From Sarcophilus harrisii (lineage: Eukaryota > Chordata > Mammalia > Dasyuromorphia > Dasyuridae): a DNA stretch of 64,000 nucleotides. Positions 12,421 through 24,200 of this stretch are shown in pieces. Under the pieces are notes generated by a model that saw only the letters and a program-made list of their open reading frames with translations, had not been told where the DNA came from and searched no databases. The DNA lies in assembly GCF_902635505.1 (NCBI RefSeq), contig NC_045430.1, positions 186,001 to 250,000 on the forward strand, read 5' to 3'. Position 1 is the stretch's first letter, and each line of letters starts with the position of its first letter. A program made the translations under genes and the position numbers.

Positions 12421-13190
12421 GCAGGGAAGCCGTTGGTAATTAGGAAGAGAGAACAGGGATGACAAGCTTAATGGGAAGAAGGCAGGAGGGGATGGCATGG
12501 AGGGTGCACAGAGAAGGGCTGGTCTAGACAAGGGGAGGAGGCATCTCTGCATTTGAGAATGGAATCAAGGATGGGAAAGGAGCAGATCATGGCAAGAGGA
12601 AGGAAGGAAGAGAGAAGAGGGAATTCATAGCAAGTGTTTTCAGGTTTCTTGACACAGGACAGAGATGAGGTTTCCTCCTGGGATGATGGGAGGGGACTCT
12701 TTTGGACACCTGGAGAGGAGAGAGAACCACAGCAGCACTTATGGTAGTCAAAAAGTGGAAGCAAAGTGGGTGCCGATCATGGGGGAAATGTTAGAACTAA
12801 TGATGGTCAAAGCACGGGATGGAATATGATTATACTGTCCAAAATGGGTTCTGAGGACTTCTGAGGAAACCTAGAGACTGACCCAGAGAATGAGGAACAG
12901 AAGCAGGGAAGTAAGCCAATGAATCCTGACTTCAATAACGCCAGTGCAGAGGCCATTAGACCAAACTTTTCTGACAGGAACTGTTACTCTTGGTTGACCC
13001 AATGGAGCCTTTAACTCCTTCCTCTGGACACAGTCTGGGGGACTGCAGGTACAGAAAGGTGAATATCCTGTAAAAACTGATGATTGGGTCATTTGGATGT
13101 CAGGAGGAGGTGCCCATGGTATTGGGGGATGTAGCGAAAGAAATGTGATAGAAAGCCAAAAGACATTAGAAATGTGTATTTTTTTTAAAT
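12420..13190. other. Unclassified stretch upstream of gene 1
   Basis: Purine-rich non-coding DNA between the L1 and the duplicated promoter-proximal block. No counterpart was seen in the other units and no gene is recognised. Confidence 0.4.
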
Positions 13191-13860
13191 TATGAAAAGA
13201 CAACTGGAGTTTGGGCCTCTTGGCTCAGGGATTGGGTCTGGATCTTCAAAACACCTGGTCCTTGATTTAGGTTGATGGGACCCAAGGACAAAAAGTGATG
13301 GGCTATGTTTAGTACCCCTAAAGGAAGGACGGGACAAGTCTTGTTCGGGAGTTCCAGGAAAGAAACCACCCAAAGAGGCTTGGCACAGGCCAGGAAAACA
13401 ATGTGAAAAAAGTCTGCCTGAAGTTTAAGGAGATCGAAAAAAGAGAGAAGATGAAAGTGGGGAGGGACTGCGGACTCGGAAGCGGCCATGGCTGGAAGGA
13501 AAAGGCAAAGTTGCCCAGAGTCATTGTGGGGAAGGATGGAAGGAGGAATGGAATTTGGAGGAGGAAAAAGAAGGAGGAGAGAACAGGAGGAGTTCAGGGG
13601 ATAAGACTGGGATTTAAAGTGGGGAGAAAGCACAAGTTATCTAAAGGGTCAAAGGCTGGCTTTTTCCTGTGGGCCTCGAGCTCTGAAGACTTTTGTGCGC
13701 ACTATCTTTGATCCAGAAGCACTGGCTCTTGGACGGACTATCAACCTTAGGTTGGAATCCCAGGGGGAGAGCTACCCTGGCCCTAGTCTACATTGGGGGC
13801 CTGGGGCCAATAACCCTTGTTGTATATGTAGGTCTTCGCCAAACTCCCCAGGGTAGGGTT
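13190..13860 (+). repeat. Block J, distal 5' flank of gene 1
   Basis: Matches 47740-48300 (gene 3) and, in its right part, 63190-63460 (gene 4). Shared landmarks are 'agagagaagatgaaagtggg', 'cccagagtcattgtgggg' and 'cagaagcactggctcttg'. It is non-coding and belongs to the duplicated unit upstream of each gene. Confidence 0.75.
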
Positions 13861-14135
13861 TCCTGAGCTCCAAAAGCACTGCCACACGAGATCCTGAAAG
13901 CTCCAGCAAGGACAGACTAAGGTTCCCAGGAGGCTCTCATCGTGAGGGTGGAGCTTCCCAAATTCTTTTGGGGTAGAGCTTCCAAAATGAGGGAGGTTCC
14001 CCACATCCCAAAGGAGTGGGGGCGTGGTTCCCAGGAGCCTTTGTTGTCTAGGGGCGGGGTTCCCCAAATCACCCTGGAGACCTGATGTTCCCGGTGGTCC
14101 CTGCTGGACGTAGGAGGAGGGCCTCCTGGCCTCAG
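13860..14135 (+). promoter_or_regulatory. Predicted promoter of Ras-like gene 1
   Basis: A conserved non-coding module is found upstream of all four units. It includes 'gagcttccaaaatgaggg', a CACCC/KLF-type box (gtgggggcgtggtt, 14016-14029) and a consensus GC box (ggggcggggt, 14051-14060). There is no TATA box at a sensible spacing. The putative first exon and its splice donor follow within 150 bp. Promoter function is inferred from composition, position and conservation among paralogues. Confidence 0.55.
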
Positions 14136-14197
14136 TGCTTCTAACTTGTTCCATCCTTACAGACTAGACCTGAAGGCGACCTGACAGCTCCAAAACG
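14136..14197 (+). other. Putative 5' UTR exon 1 of gene 1
   Basis: The segment around 'agactagacctgaaggcgac' is conserved in all four units and ends at a splice donor (acg|gtaggt; gtatgt in the other three units). The transcription start is not visible, so the left end is approximate. It contains no ATG in frame with the Ras-like CDS. Confidence 0.45.
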
Positions 14198-15010
14198 GTA
14201 GGTAGAGACCAGCTGATCAGTTCATGTTAGCCCTGTCTCAGTTAACAGCAATGGGGTGGGTGGCAAGTAGACCCCAAGTTAGTGCCATGTTGGACTACAT
14301 TAATGCGGGAGGTATTGGCTCAGCTCGTCACATCATGGGGCCGGATTAGTGCGGGCAGTGCCGCTGGGCTCGCCTCCCCTCCCACCACCTGAGCAGCCCG
14401 AGCCCCTACACTTTGGGTTGTATCATTGCAGGTTCAGATGGGGGAGCCCAGTTTGCAGCCAAGCCAGCCAGGGTTTCTCGGCCTCTTTGATGCAGGAGCT
14501 GCAGACCCTGCAGCCGCCCAAACCGAACCCCTGTGGGCTATATTACTGTGGAGGAGCATGGCCTGCAGAAAGAGTTAGCATTCTTCTTGCCTCCTATGAG
14601 CCTTCCAAATTGACTCCGGGGTCTTCTGAGTCCCGGGGTGTGAGACGGGCACCAGTGAATCAGTGGGCGTCTTGGAGAAGCCAGCCAGCATGGGAGGGCC
14701 TGGAGCTCCCATGCTCTCATGGATTTGGAATTGGTCAGAAGAGCCAGGGGATTCAGAGATTTCCAGTATCTGAAGTTCTGTCCCTGGGAGGAGGGTTCAG
14801 CCTTGTTCAGCTGGGCCCCAGAGAACTGAAAGGGGGCGGGGAAGAGGATTAGCAAAGAAGCCCACTGAGGCTGGAGGCAGGAGGAAAGTCTTCCTCCTGA
14901 GAAGTGACCTCCTGTGAAATGGAGCCCCTTCCTTGCAGCCTGGAAAGTAGACTAGAGACCACTTGAGCCCCTCCCAGTTCTCACGGCTTCTTGTGTCCAT
15001 ACCTCCATAG
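14198..15010 (+). other. Predicted 5' UTR intron of gene 1
   Basis: Runs from the donor gtaggt to the acceptor 'catacctccatag', 813 bp. The equivalents are 806 bp in gene 2 and 703 bp in gene 3. A second acceptor-like 'tatcattgcag' near 14431 is conserved and could define an alternative exon. Splicing is inferred; no transcript evidence is available here. Confidence 0.45.
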
Positions 15011-15037
15011 GTGATCCAGACAGACGCAAAACCCAAG

Positions 15038-15610
15038 ATGTATAAGTTGGTGGTGATGGGCACCGGTTCTGTGGGCAAGACTGCACTGATCATGCAGTTT
15101 ACTAAGAATCATTTTGTGACCGAGTATGATCCCACCATCCAAGATACCTACTGTAAGCAAACAATAGTGGACGAAAAGCCGTGCCAGCTGTACATTGTGG
15201 ATACCGCAGGCACTGAAGAGTATTACCCTCTGAGGAACCGTTCCATGCTCTGGGGAGAGGGCTTCCTCTTGGTCTATGCAGTGAATGACCCCCACTCTTT
15301 TGACAATGTGAATGTCTTCTGGGACATTCTGCAGAGGCTCAAGGTTACCGACCCTATACCCATGGTATTGGTGGCCAACAAAGTGGATGTGACCGACAGG
15401 CTGGTGGACCCCATACTGGGCCAGGAGATGGCCAGGAGATTCGAAGTCCCTTATGTGGAGACTTCAGCCAAGACTGGACAAGGTGTAGAGCAAGCCTTCC
15501 ATGAACTGGTTGCTGAAATTCGTAGGATCCAAGCTGAGGAGGAGCTCAAGAGACTCTCTAATACTGAGGAGAAGGAGGCCTGTGGGTGCAAGTGTTGCAC
15601 AATCCAGTGA
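15038..15610 (+). CDS. Ras-family small GTPase, tandem copy 1 (ERAS/HRAS-like)
   Basis: A 190-aa intronless coding exon that aligns without gaps to HRAS from Tyr4, so HRAS number = residue + 2. The P-loop GTGSVGKT is at residues 8-15, switch I with DPTIQDTY at 31-38, DTAG at 55-58, NKVD at 114-117 and ETSAK at 141-145. The tail ACGCKCCTIQ combines a CTIQ CaaX box, expected to be farnesylated, with palmitoylatable cysteines, which points to a membrane-anchored switch. Gly12 is kept, but position 13 is Ser and catalytic Gln61 is Thr, as in Rap. Gln37 and the Cys-rich tail recall ERAS, while the C-terminal half is closest to classical Ras. The ATG was chosen because the homology starts there and upstream frames are not conserved between copies. 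It lies 27 bp after a splice acceptor. Orthology to ERAS is a guess. Confidence 0.92.
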   Translation: MYKLVVMGTGSVGKTALIMQFTKNHFVTEYDPTIQDTYCKQTIVDEKPCQLYIVDTAGTEEYYPLRNRSMLWGEGFLLVYAVNDPHSFDNVNVFWDILQRLKVTDPIPMVLVANKVDVTDRLVDPILGQEMARRFEVPYVETSAKTGQGVEQAFHELVAEIRRIQAEEELKRLSNTEEKEACGCKCCTIQ

Positions 15611-16760
15611 GCAGGTACTCCATTACCCTGATCCTGACCCCTAATTCCCTTCTCACTTGTCCAGGAAAACCTCCAAATCCCCTAGCCACTCCCCAACCTT
15701 CAAGACCTTCATCTGGACCCTGCCTTTTGCCTGCTTTTCACTGCCAAGTCCTTTGGGACCTTATCGGGATTTCTCCAGGACCCTCTTGGAAGGACCCATC
15801 TGTGTTTCTCCATTAGGGACTTTATGGATTTTTGCTTTTGTTTCCCCTTTTGAGCAGGAATGACTACCTCAGTGCTTGGGTATCTTGAACAGGCAAGGAA
15901 AGACTCCATTCCTCCTTGAGTGTGCAGCCTGCCCCTGCGTCTCAGCCTGCCAGAGGCCCCAGAGACAGCCAGCTCCCTGGCTGCTTTATCTCCAGTCTGC
16001 CACTCATCTTCAGCAGCCTCCTCTGCCTTCCTGGAGGATGTGTGAGGGATTTTCTTTATTGGGCTTTCCCCTGCTCCCCCAACCAAGACTCTGCCTCTGG
16101 AGACCAGGACATCAGTGCCCCTGGGATTGGTGTATTTGCTGTCTGGAGCCAGATCACCACCCCTGTGACGGCCCAGACCACCTTGTTTGTGGTGTTGGTG
16201 AGCAGCCCTGCTCTGAAGTGGTCCCCATTCAGTGACCCTCAAGACCAGACAGGGGGAATATATTTTTTTTGGTTACTCACATTGAGTGTGTTTATTCTCA
16301 ACTTTATCATCTGAAGCATTTTGGATAGCGGTGAGAGGTTGAGGTGGAATGGGGCTGCCTCCTCCCAGCAGGATGTCTTTAGACATAAGTGCCATTAAAA
16401 TTATAATTTCTGTTTTAGCAGCCAGATACACCCCTTTTGGAGGGGCCTGGCTGTAAATGTTCTGAGTAGATACCTCACAGCTGCAGGTCAGGTGGGGAAA
16501 GCAGGTCTGAGCTTTCAGACCTGGGCATCTTTGCATTAACTCAGGAACTCTGGTTAAAAGGGCAGTGGGTGATTCTCCTGTTTCAGTTATAAGTATCAAG
16601 AATTCTAAAGCTACCCTGTGGCTTTGGGCAGGGAGGGGGGAGCTTTGAGTAGGAAGAACAATTCATTTTAAAGGGACTTCATTCACACCTGGATTCTAAG
16701 TTGATTATTTTTCTTGTTCTAGGATTTCTTATAAAGTTGTTGATTTGTCTGTAAGTGTGT
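15611..16760 (+). other. Predicted 3' UTR of gene 1, weak polyA signal
   Basis: Sequence conserved with genes 2 and 3 continues about 1.1 kb past the stop. At the site where genes 2 and 3 have AATAAA, gene 1 reads 'cttataaagttgttg', leaving only the weak hexamer TATAAA (16730-16735). Cleavage here may be inefficient or move elsewhere. The extent is inferred by comparison with the other two copies. Confidence 0.5.
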
Positions 16761-16814
16761 TTCTGGTAGTTTCTCATGGGTTGATATGCTTGGGGTAGGA
16801 ATCACATGAGGGCA

Positions 16815-16995
16815 GTATGGCCTAGTGGAGAGAGAGCTGGGCTTGGGAGTGAGGAAGGCATGGGTGTTTTAGTTGAGAGCTTGGGCTTCAGTCTTCTCAC
16901 CAGTAAGATGTGGGGGAGGAGAAAGGGAGAGTTATTCTAGACTCTCAGGTCCTTCTTAACTTTACCACTGGAGTGGGTCTAAGTCTATGAAGTTC
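16815..16995 (+). mobile_element. THER1/MIR-type SINE, shared by three units
   Basis: 'gcagtatggcctagtggaga' starts the element and 'cttgggcttcagtcttctca' and 'caggtccttcttaactttac' follow, the layout of a full-length MIR/THER1. The same element is at 35503-35800 (split by a hAT) and 51345-51520. It therefore predates the duplications. Confidence 0.7.
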
Positions 16996-17199
16996 AGGTT
17001 AATGAGATGATAGTGATCCCTAGAAATAGTCTTATGTATCATCTGGCCATCATGTATCATAATATTTATCTCTGAGTCTCTCATCTCTATAGTAACTAAT
17101 CATCTCTCTTATTGTCATCTATTGGAGATCAGTTCTATACCATCTATTATCTCTCATCTTTTTATATAGTTTTCATTTCTCTCTCTCTCCACACTCTTC

Positions 17200-19200
17200 C
17201 CTCACCTCATTTTTAATTTAACATAATCAAAAATACTCATTTTGCATTCCATAATGTTCTCCAATTCTTATTTGTCCAAAATTTCCTCTCTTCTCCAAAT
17301 ATCTAACAATGTAGACTATGCTTTGCTCTTTTAATTTGCCCATAATATCACCCTTTATGTTTAAATAATGAACCCATTTTGACCTTATGTTGGTGTTGGG
17401 TGTTTGAAGTTAGTCAAAGCCTAGGTTCTGCCATAGTATTGTCCAATTCTCCTAGCAATTTTTCGTCAAATAACGAGTTCTTATCCCAGAAACTTTGGGC
17501 ATCTTTGATTAAGGGATGAAGTATTTGATAAAACCCAGTCATTGACCATTGTGTCTTATATACTTAATCTATTCCAATCTAATCTACTTATATACTTTAC
17601 TCTTAGTACACCAAATGAGTCTGAAGATTGCCTCTTAATAAATATGGGATTAGGTCCAGTGTAGCTAGGCCACCTTCCTTTTTTAGCATTTGTTTACAAG
17701 ATTTTGAATTCCCAACTTTTTTCCCCTCCTTCCTTCCTCTCCCCTCTTCTGAAGAGGGGATGTAGTTTGATCTAGTTTATACCTGACCTATCATGTAAGA
17801 CATAATTCAACATGAGTCACAGTATGAAAGATCAAAAGGAAAAAGTGAAAAAAGAAAAAAAAAGTGCTTCAGTCTGCATTCATTGTCCATGAATTCTTTA
17901 TCAGGATATGGCATTTTCTTTTATGAATTCTTTGCACTTGTCTTAGATCATTTTGTGGCTGAGAAGAGCAGAGTTTCTCATAGTTGATCATCATACAATG
18001 TTGCTGATGCTGTGCAGTGTTCTCTTGGTTCTGCTCATTTCACTTTGTATCAGTTTGTACAAGTCTTTCCGGGTTTTCTGATATCTGCCTGTTCATTTCT
18101 TAGTACACAATAATATTCCTTTATATTCCTATACCACAACTTATTCAGTCATTCCCCAATCAATGGGCTTCCTCTTAATTTCTAATATTTTACCACCCCA
18201 CAAAGGACTGCTATAAATATTTTTGCATATGCACATATTTATGTATTTATATCCTTCCCTTTTTATATGATCTTTTGGGCTTACAGACCTAGTACTGGTA
18301 TTGCCCAGTAAAAGTGTATGCACTGTTTGGTTGTCCTTTGGGCATAGTTCCAAATAACTGAGAATGGTTGGATCAATTCAGGACTCGAACACTACATAAG
18401 GTGTTTCAATTTCCTCCGTTTTCAACATTTATCCCTTTTTTGTGTATCATATTGGCCAATTTGATCAATGTGAAGTGATCTCAGAGTTGTTTTAATTTGT
18501 ATTTAATTTCTCTTAGAGCACTTTTTCATATGTCTAGAGATTGCTTTGACAGTTTCATTTGATATCTACCTGCTCATATTCTTTGATTTATCTTTTGGGA
18601 ATGATTTTTATTTGGCTCATATTTCACCAAAGAGGCTTTTTTTGGGAGGTACTTATTGTAAAAATTGTTTTCTGCTTTCTGCTTTCTTTTTAGTCTTGGT
18701 AGCATTTGGTTTGTTTGTGTAAAAGCTTTTCAAATTTAATTTAATCAAGATTATCTATTTTGCATTTTGTAATGTTCTATTTGATCAAAAATATTTCCTC
18801 TTCCCTTAAGTTTGATAAATAGACTATTTTTTGCTCTAATTTGCTTATTATCCCCCTTTATCTCTAAACCATGTAGCCATAAAGACTTATCTTAGTATAA
18901 ATTAAGAGATACTGCTCTATACATACTTTGTGTCCAATGCCCCCCCCCCAGTTTTCCCATTTTTTGTCAAATAGTGAGTTCTTACCCCAGAGGTATTTGG
19001 GTTTATCAAACAGATTCACTATGGTCTTTGGCTATTATATCTTACGGACCTAATTTCTTTCACTGATTCACTATTTCTTGGCCAGTACCAGATGGTTACT
19101 GCTTTATAATGTAGTCTGAGATGTGATATTGCTAGACTACCTTCCTTTGTTATTTTGTCCCCTTTATTTCCCTCGATGTTCTTAACCTTTTTTTTCTTCC
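17200..19200 (-). mobile_element. Reverse L1 ORF2 sequence, possibly two nested copies
   Basis: Minus-strand L1 ORF2. Landmarks occur twice: 'tttgtcaaatagtgagttct'-like text at about 17465 and 18965, and 'tgcattttgtaatgttct'-like text at 17240 and 18760. Two reverse L1 pieces are therefore stacked. The array is shared with 36060-38080 and 52270-54780, so it entered the ancestral unit before duplication. Confidence 0.75.
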
Positions 19201-19229
19201 AGATGAATTATTTTTTTAAACTTCTCTCA

Positions 19230-19800
19230 GATATTTTTGGTAGTTTGATGGACATGACACTGAATAAGTAAATCAAATAAAATATATTTAAAATCAAGAG
19301 TTAACATTATCTATAATGGAGATAAACTACAATCTTTTCCCATAAATTCAGGGTGCAACAGTGATGTTCATTGTCACCACTTCTGTTTGACATGGTATGA
19401 GAAATGTTGACTGGCACCAAGATGAAAAGAAATAACTAATATGGGAATAATATAGGAAGCCAAGAATATTCAGTTATTACCTTTGCAGATGATATATTGA
19501 TACCTAAAGAATTTAGATTCAAGTAAAAATTAATTGGAACAAAAAATTCAGCAAATTTGCAAGAGATAAAAATATCCCCACAAATCATAGTCATTTCAAT
19601 GTAACACAAATAAAAACCTCAGTAGGAAGATAGAGAAAAATATCACTTACAATGACTATAAAATATATAAAGTACTTTGGAATTTCCCTACCAAGATATA
19701 TACATAAGAATTATAAAAATACAATTGCAAGTAACTGCTTACTTACCCAACTGAAAAACTGAAAAAATAAATCTTACCTGCTCATGAAATTAAATAAAAC
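19230..19800 (+). mobile_element. Inverted 5' portion of L1 ORF2 (RT region)
   Basis: Plus-strand L1 reverse-transcriptase region: 'cctttgcagatgatatattg' encodes the FADDI-type core. It is followed by 'accaagatatatacataaga', which matches the segment after the RT core. It lies head-on against the reverse L1 to its left, as expected for twin-primed insertion. The same junction occurs near 38080. Confidence 0.7.
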
Positions 19801-19859
19801 AGTTTCTGGCAGATATGTACCTCAAAGCATTGTATAGTATTCATGTTAACATTTTGTAT

Positions 19860-21200
19860 TAAATACTAGTAGCATCCCATAGTATCAATTGGGGGAGAGG
19901 GGTTATTACTGCTCTTGTTAGTTATTCCCATTGCTCTGGGAATTTGTGGGAACCAATGAACCAAGGGTTGATCTGCATGGATCATTAGAGGGAGTTTTCT
20001 CACTCACTGGTACAGGAGTACATTTTACTACCATGGATCCAGTCCCTGTACACATACACACCCCAGTTCTGAATGTTATGCAACAATTAAAATAATTCCT
20101 TGTAAAATTATTAGCAAACACTGATTGTTAACTTCTCTGGGCAAGACCCTTGGCTAGGCACAGTAGGGAGACATAAAAATGGATGAATCGTACATTTGAC
20201 TTAGAGACTAAGAGAGAGAGTTTAAGTTGAGAAACTCTTGGCTATGGCTTCACACACAGCATAAGATTCTATGAGCATCCCTCTCTGTCTCCTGCGTGGT
20301 TCTCTGCCATCTTGTAGACCAGCGATCACTGAAGGGTGCAGGGCCCCAAAAGCTTAATTTTGAACCAAACACTGGAAAAAGAGGATGGGAATTGGAATCA
20401 GTATACCTGCATATAAGTATGATAGGGAGCTGTGTGTGTATTAGCATCTGCCTCAGATTTTGATTATCCATGGGATAATGGACTGTGAGAATAGTAAGGA
20501 AGCTGACTTTATATCAGGAGTGTAAAAGGGTGATATGGGAGGAAGGTCAGATGGCCTGTGAGTATATGATGTTTTTATTTGAGGTCCAGCTGCACTACAC
20601 AGAACAAGAGGAGTTTCATTCAGGTTGGCTTCTGTTTTACAGGAAAGAATTCCACAAGAAATTTAAAACAAAATAATAAACCCAAAAACTCCAGGGACTT
20701 TTAAAGCCATATTTGCTTTCAATTTAGATTATAATCTAACATTAAATAGTAGACTAAATTGCAATATGTAAAAAGGTTTATTTTATGCTGCTTGGAAAAT
20801 AAATGTGTATTAATCCAAAATTATAGTACTGGACTAGAAACAATAGTCAAGAACTATATTACAAGACTTCCTTTAAAGCACATGATCAGATTACACTGTA
20901 TACACATGTAGTAATTCTTCAGGACCGGTAAGTTCTTTCACACACTTTTGATCATATTTTGAATTCCTTACACCATGCCAAGTTTTTAAGTAGCAAAATA
21001 CAGATCATTCTTGTTTGACACACAATGCAGTATTTCCTTTTACTTTAATTCTGGGTATTTTAAAGTATTTTCTACAGTTACATTTTATGTATGCCTGATC
21101 AACTTGCTGTCTGGTTTACTGGTCAAGGGCTTGGTTAGATTTATACTGTAGTATGTAGGAGATGAGTAGGAAGTAGTGTGAATGTAAAATTAGAGATCAC
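19860..21200 (+). repeat. Segmental-duplication block E, copy in unit 1
   Basis: Matches 38650-40030 ('gaggggttattactgctctt', 'cttctctgggcaagaccc', 'ccatcttgtagaccagc') and, in its right part, 3330-3960. It is non-coding. The right edge is where the retroviral fossil was inserted. Confidence 0.8.
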
Positions 21201-21204
21201 GTAT

Positions 21205-24200
21205 TGTAGAGGGTCGGAATTCTGGAGAAGCATACTTACAACAAGGTGTTAACTCAGTGGAATTGATGAGATGATGGTTCTTTAGTACACATATATTTAG
21301 TACTTAGTATAGTGATGTATAGTGATATAATGGTCCTGTAGTTGGCACACATATTCAGGATGCTGTAATGAAGTAATTATAAAAAGGTATTTAAAGGCCA
21401 AGAGGACTAGAAATGGGACATTCCATTGTGATGACTGTCCTACCTTCATCATTTCTCCACTAAGACCAAGGTCTCAAGGTCCTCTAGGAAAACTAGCCTG
21501 ACCATTACATTTTGGTCAAAACGTGAACATAAGGACCTACACTCATCAGTTTGAGTGATGAGATCTTAACAACAGTGGAGAAGTCCCTGTGACCAGGAAA
21601 TAGGGTGAGTAAACTAATCACTTTCATTTTTCAACTGAAATGGGGGAAAAAAAAGCCTTCCCCACCCTCCCAGGAAGACAAGATAGAATGAAACCTTCAT
21701 AAAAATAGTACAAGGCCCAAATGAACCCTTTGCTGATTTTGTGGGACGTTTGTAGACAGCTGTCATACAAACTATTGGTGAAAATGCAGCAACAGAAATT
21801 ATGATAAGACAATCTGCTAAAGAAAATGCTAATGTGGTTTGTGGAAGAATTATACTAGGACTACGCAAGGATGCTCCTTTAGAGGAGATCATAATACGCT
21901 GTGCCACAGTGGCACAAATGCCTTTTATACTCAGGATATGATGCAGAACGTGGGAAGACAGGGCATTGTCTTGGCAAGGAACTCCCAGAGAGACTCATCG
22001 AGGCTTTCAATGTAGTAAAGTAGGGCATCTGAAAGCACAAGGTTGGCATAGAGACAGAGTGAGAAAATAGGGTGGGAGAACAAGATCCAACACCCCATGT
22101 CCAAAATGCAACATAGGCTTCCATTGGGCCTCAGAATGTAGATTGACTCAGAAATAATAACAGAGGCCCAGCCCAAGGGCCCCAGGCAAAAAAACAGGTG
22201 GGCATGGTGGCAGCAGAGGTTACACTCAGAGAGTCTTTAGAAGTTCAGTACCCAGACATAATTAATCCATCAAGAAGGAACCTGATGGGGGGAAAGATTA
22301 CAATTGGGGAGAATAGAGTTGTATGCAGCTGGGACTAATGAGATACCCCCTAGAGAAGTCAAATCTGTCCCTGTCTGACCTTTGCCTCCAGCCTCATGGT
22401 GGCTCCTCTGCCTTCATCCTTTGCTTCCAGGCACAGTCAACTTGATCATTTCACTTCCCAAGAGTACATACAAAACAGTGTCCATCCATACACTGATGTG
22501 GGAAACTGGGGAATATGCAGCAAATATCCCCGTCACTAATACAGGTAGACAATGTGTGACTTATCACCCAGGAGAAGTAGTAGCACCAGGTTTACTGACA
22601 CAGACCCTAACAAGCAACCTAGTGGTAGTCACCCAGATTCTGACTCCAAGCAACAGAATCTAGGAATATACTAGACAGCAGCTGTGACAGCTGACCGACC
22701 TATGCTCACAATCTATATAAATGGCATACCACTAGAAGGATTGGTAGACACGGGTGCAGATCGTACAGTCATTAGAGGTGCCAACTGGCCCACTCTCTGG
22801 CCAAAGATTAAAGCAGACACCTACATGTCTGGCGTAGGGGGATCAATAGCAGCCGAAGTTAGTGCTACCCCTTTGGGATGGATTTTGAAGGTGAAATGGG
22901 AGTTTTTACTCCTTTTATAGTTGAAAAAATCCCCATTATTCTATGGGGAAGAGACGTTTTACAACAATTAGGGTTAAAAATGAGTACTTCGGTTTTTTAG
23001 GCAGGGCTGCCGTTGAAGGCCTGCCAACATGCTCACCCGTTCCTCTCCAATGGAAAACTGATACACCAGTGTGGATAGAACAGTAGCCCTTAGGTAGTGA
23101 TAAACTTCCTTATTAGATATAGTACAGGAGCAACTTGACCAAGGACACTTACAACCTTCTCTAAGTCCCCAGTATTGGTTGTAAGAAAGAAAGCTGGAAA
23201 ATGGAGGATATTGACTGATTTAAGAAAGGTGAATGAACAGATGGAAACTATGGGAATTCTTCAGCCTAGACTTCCATCTCCTACTCAGTTGCCTAGAGAA
23301 TGGCCTCTTTGGGTTACAGACATTAAGGATTGTTTCTATTCTATCCCTCTAGATAAGGAGGATATGAAAAGATTTGCCTTTTCAGTGCCCAGTGTTAACT
23401 AAGCTGAACCTTATAAAAGATATGAAAGGACAGTTTTGCCACAGTGAATGAAAAACAACCCTACTATGTGTCAAATGTATGTTGCTGCTGCTCTTACTCC
23501 AGTAAGAAAAGCATTTCCAAAAGTTATGTTATCACATTACATGGATGATATATTGGGATGTGCACCTGAGGAACAAATAATAGAACATGTCTACAAAAGA
23601 CCATGGAAACACTGAGGAAATACAAATTGTACATAGCTCCAGAAAAAAAAATCAAAGACATGCTTCTTTTTAATATTTAGGATATGAAGTATACCCTAAG
23701 GTGCTCACAGTACAAAAACTGTCCTTAAGAACAGAGAAGCTAAACACCTTGAATGACTTTCAGAAATTGACAGGAGATATCCAATGGATGCATCCAGTGT
23801 TAGGCTTGATTACCTATCAATTGCAACCGTTATGATATTTTAAGGGGAGACAGTGCTTTAAATTCACCACGCCAGCTTACAAAAGAAGCTCAAGATACTT
23901 TGAGAGAAGTTGAACTGGCTTTATCCAATATGGTTGAAAGAGTCACTCAAAATACCTTGGAAATATCAGTTTTTGCCACACAAGAAGCACCCACAGCAGT
24001 CCTTCATCACGTAGACTGTGATAGAGTGGGTGAACCTCCCAGCACAACCAGATCAAAGCCTTACTCCTTACCCAGTGCTTGTGGTTAGAATTTTATTAAA
24101 GGCCATTAAGCAAGCAGTACAATTATCTGGGATAAGACTTGACAAGATATACACCTTTTATACCAATACACAAATTAATGTGTGCTGTGAGACCATCCCA

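Noticed and set aside
14981-15295. Minus-strand frames opposite the Ras-like genes
   Set aside because: They are shadows of the conserved plus-strand coding exon; their apparent conservation across copies follows from it.
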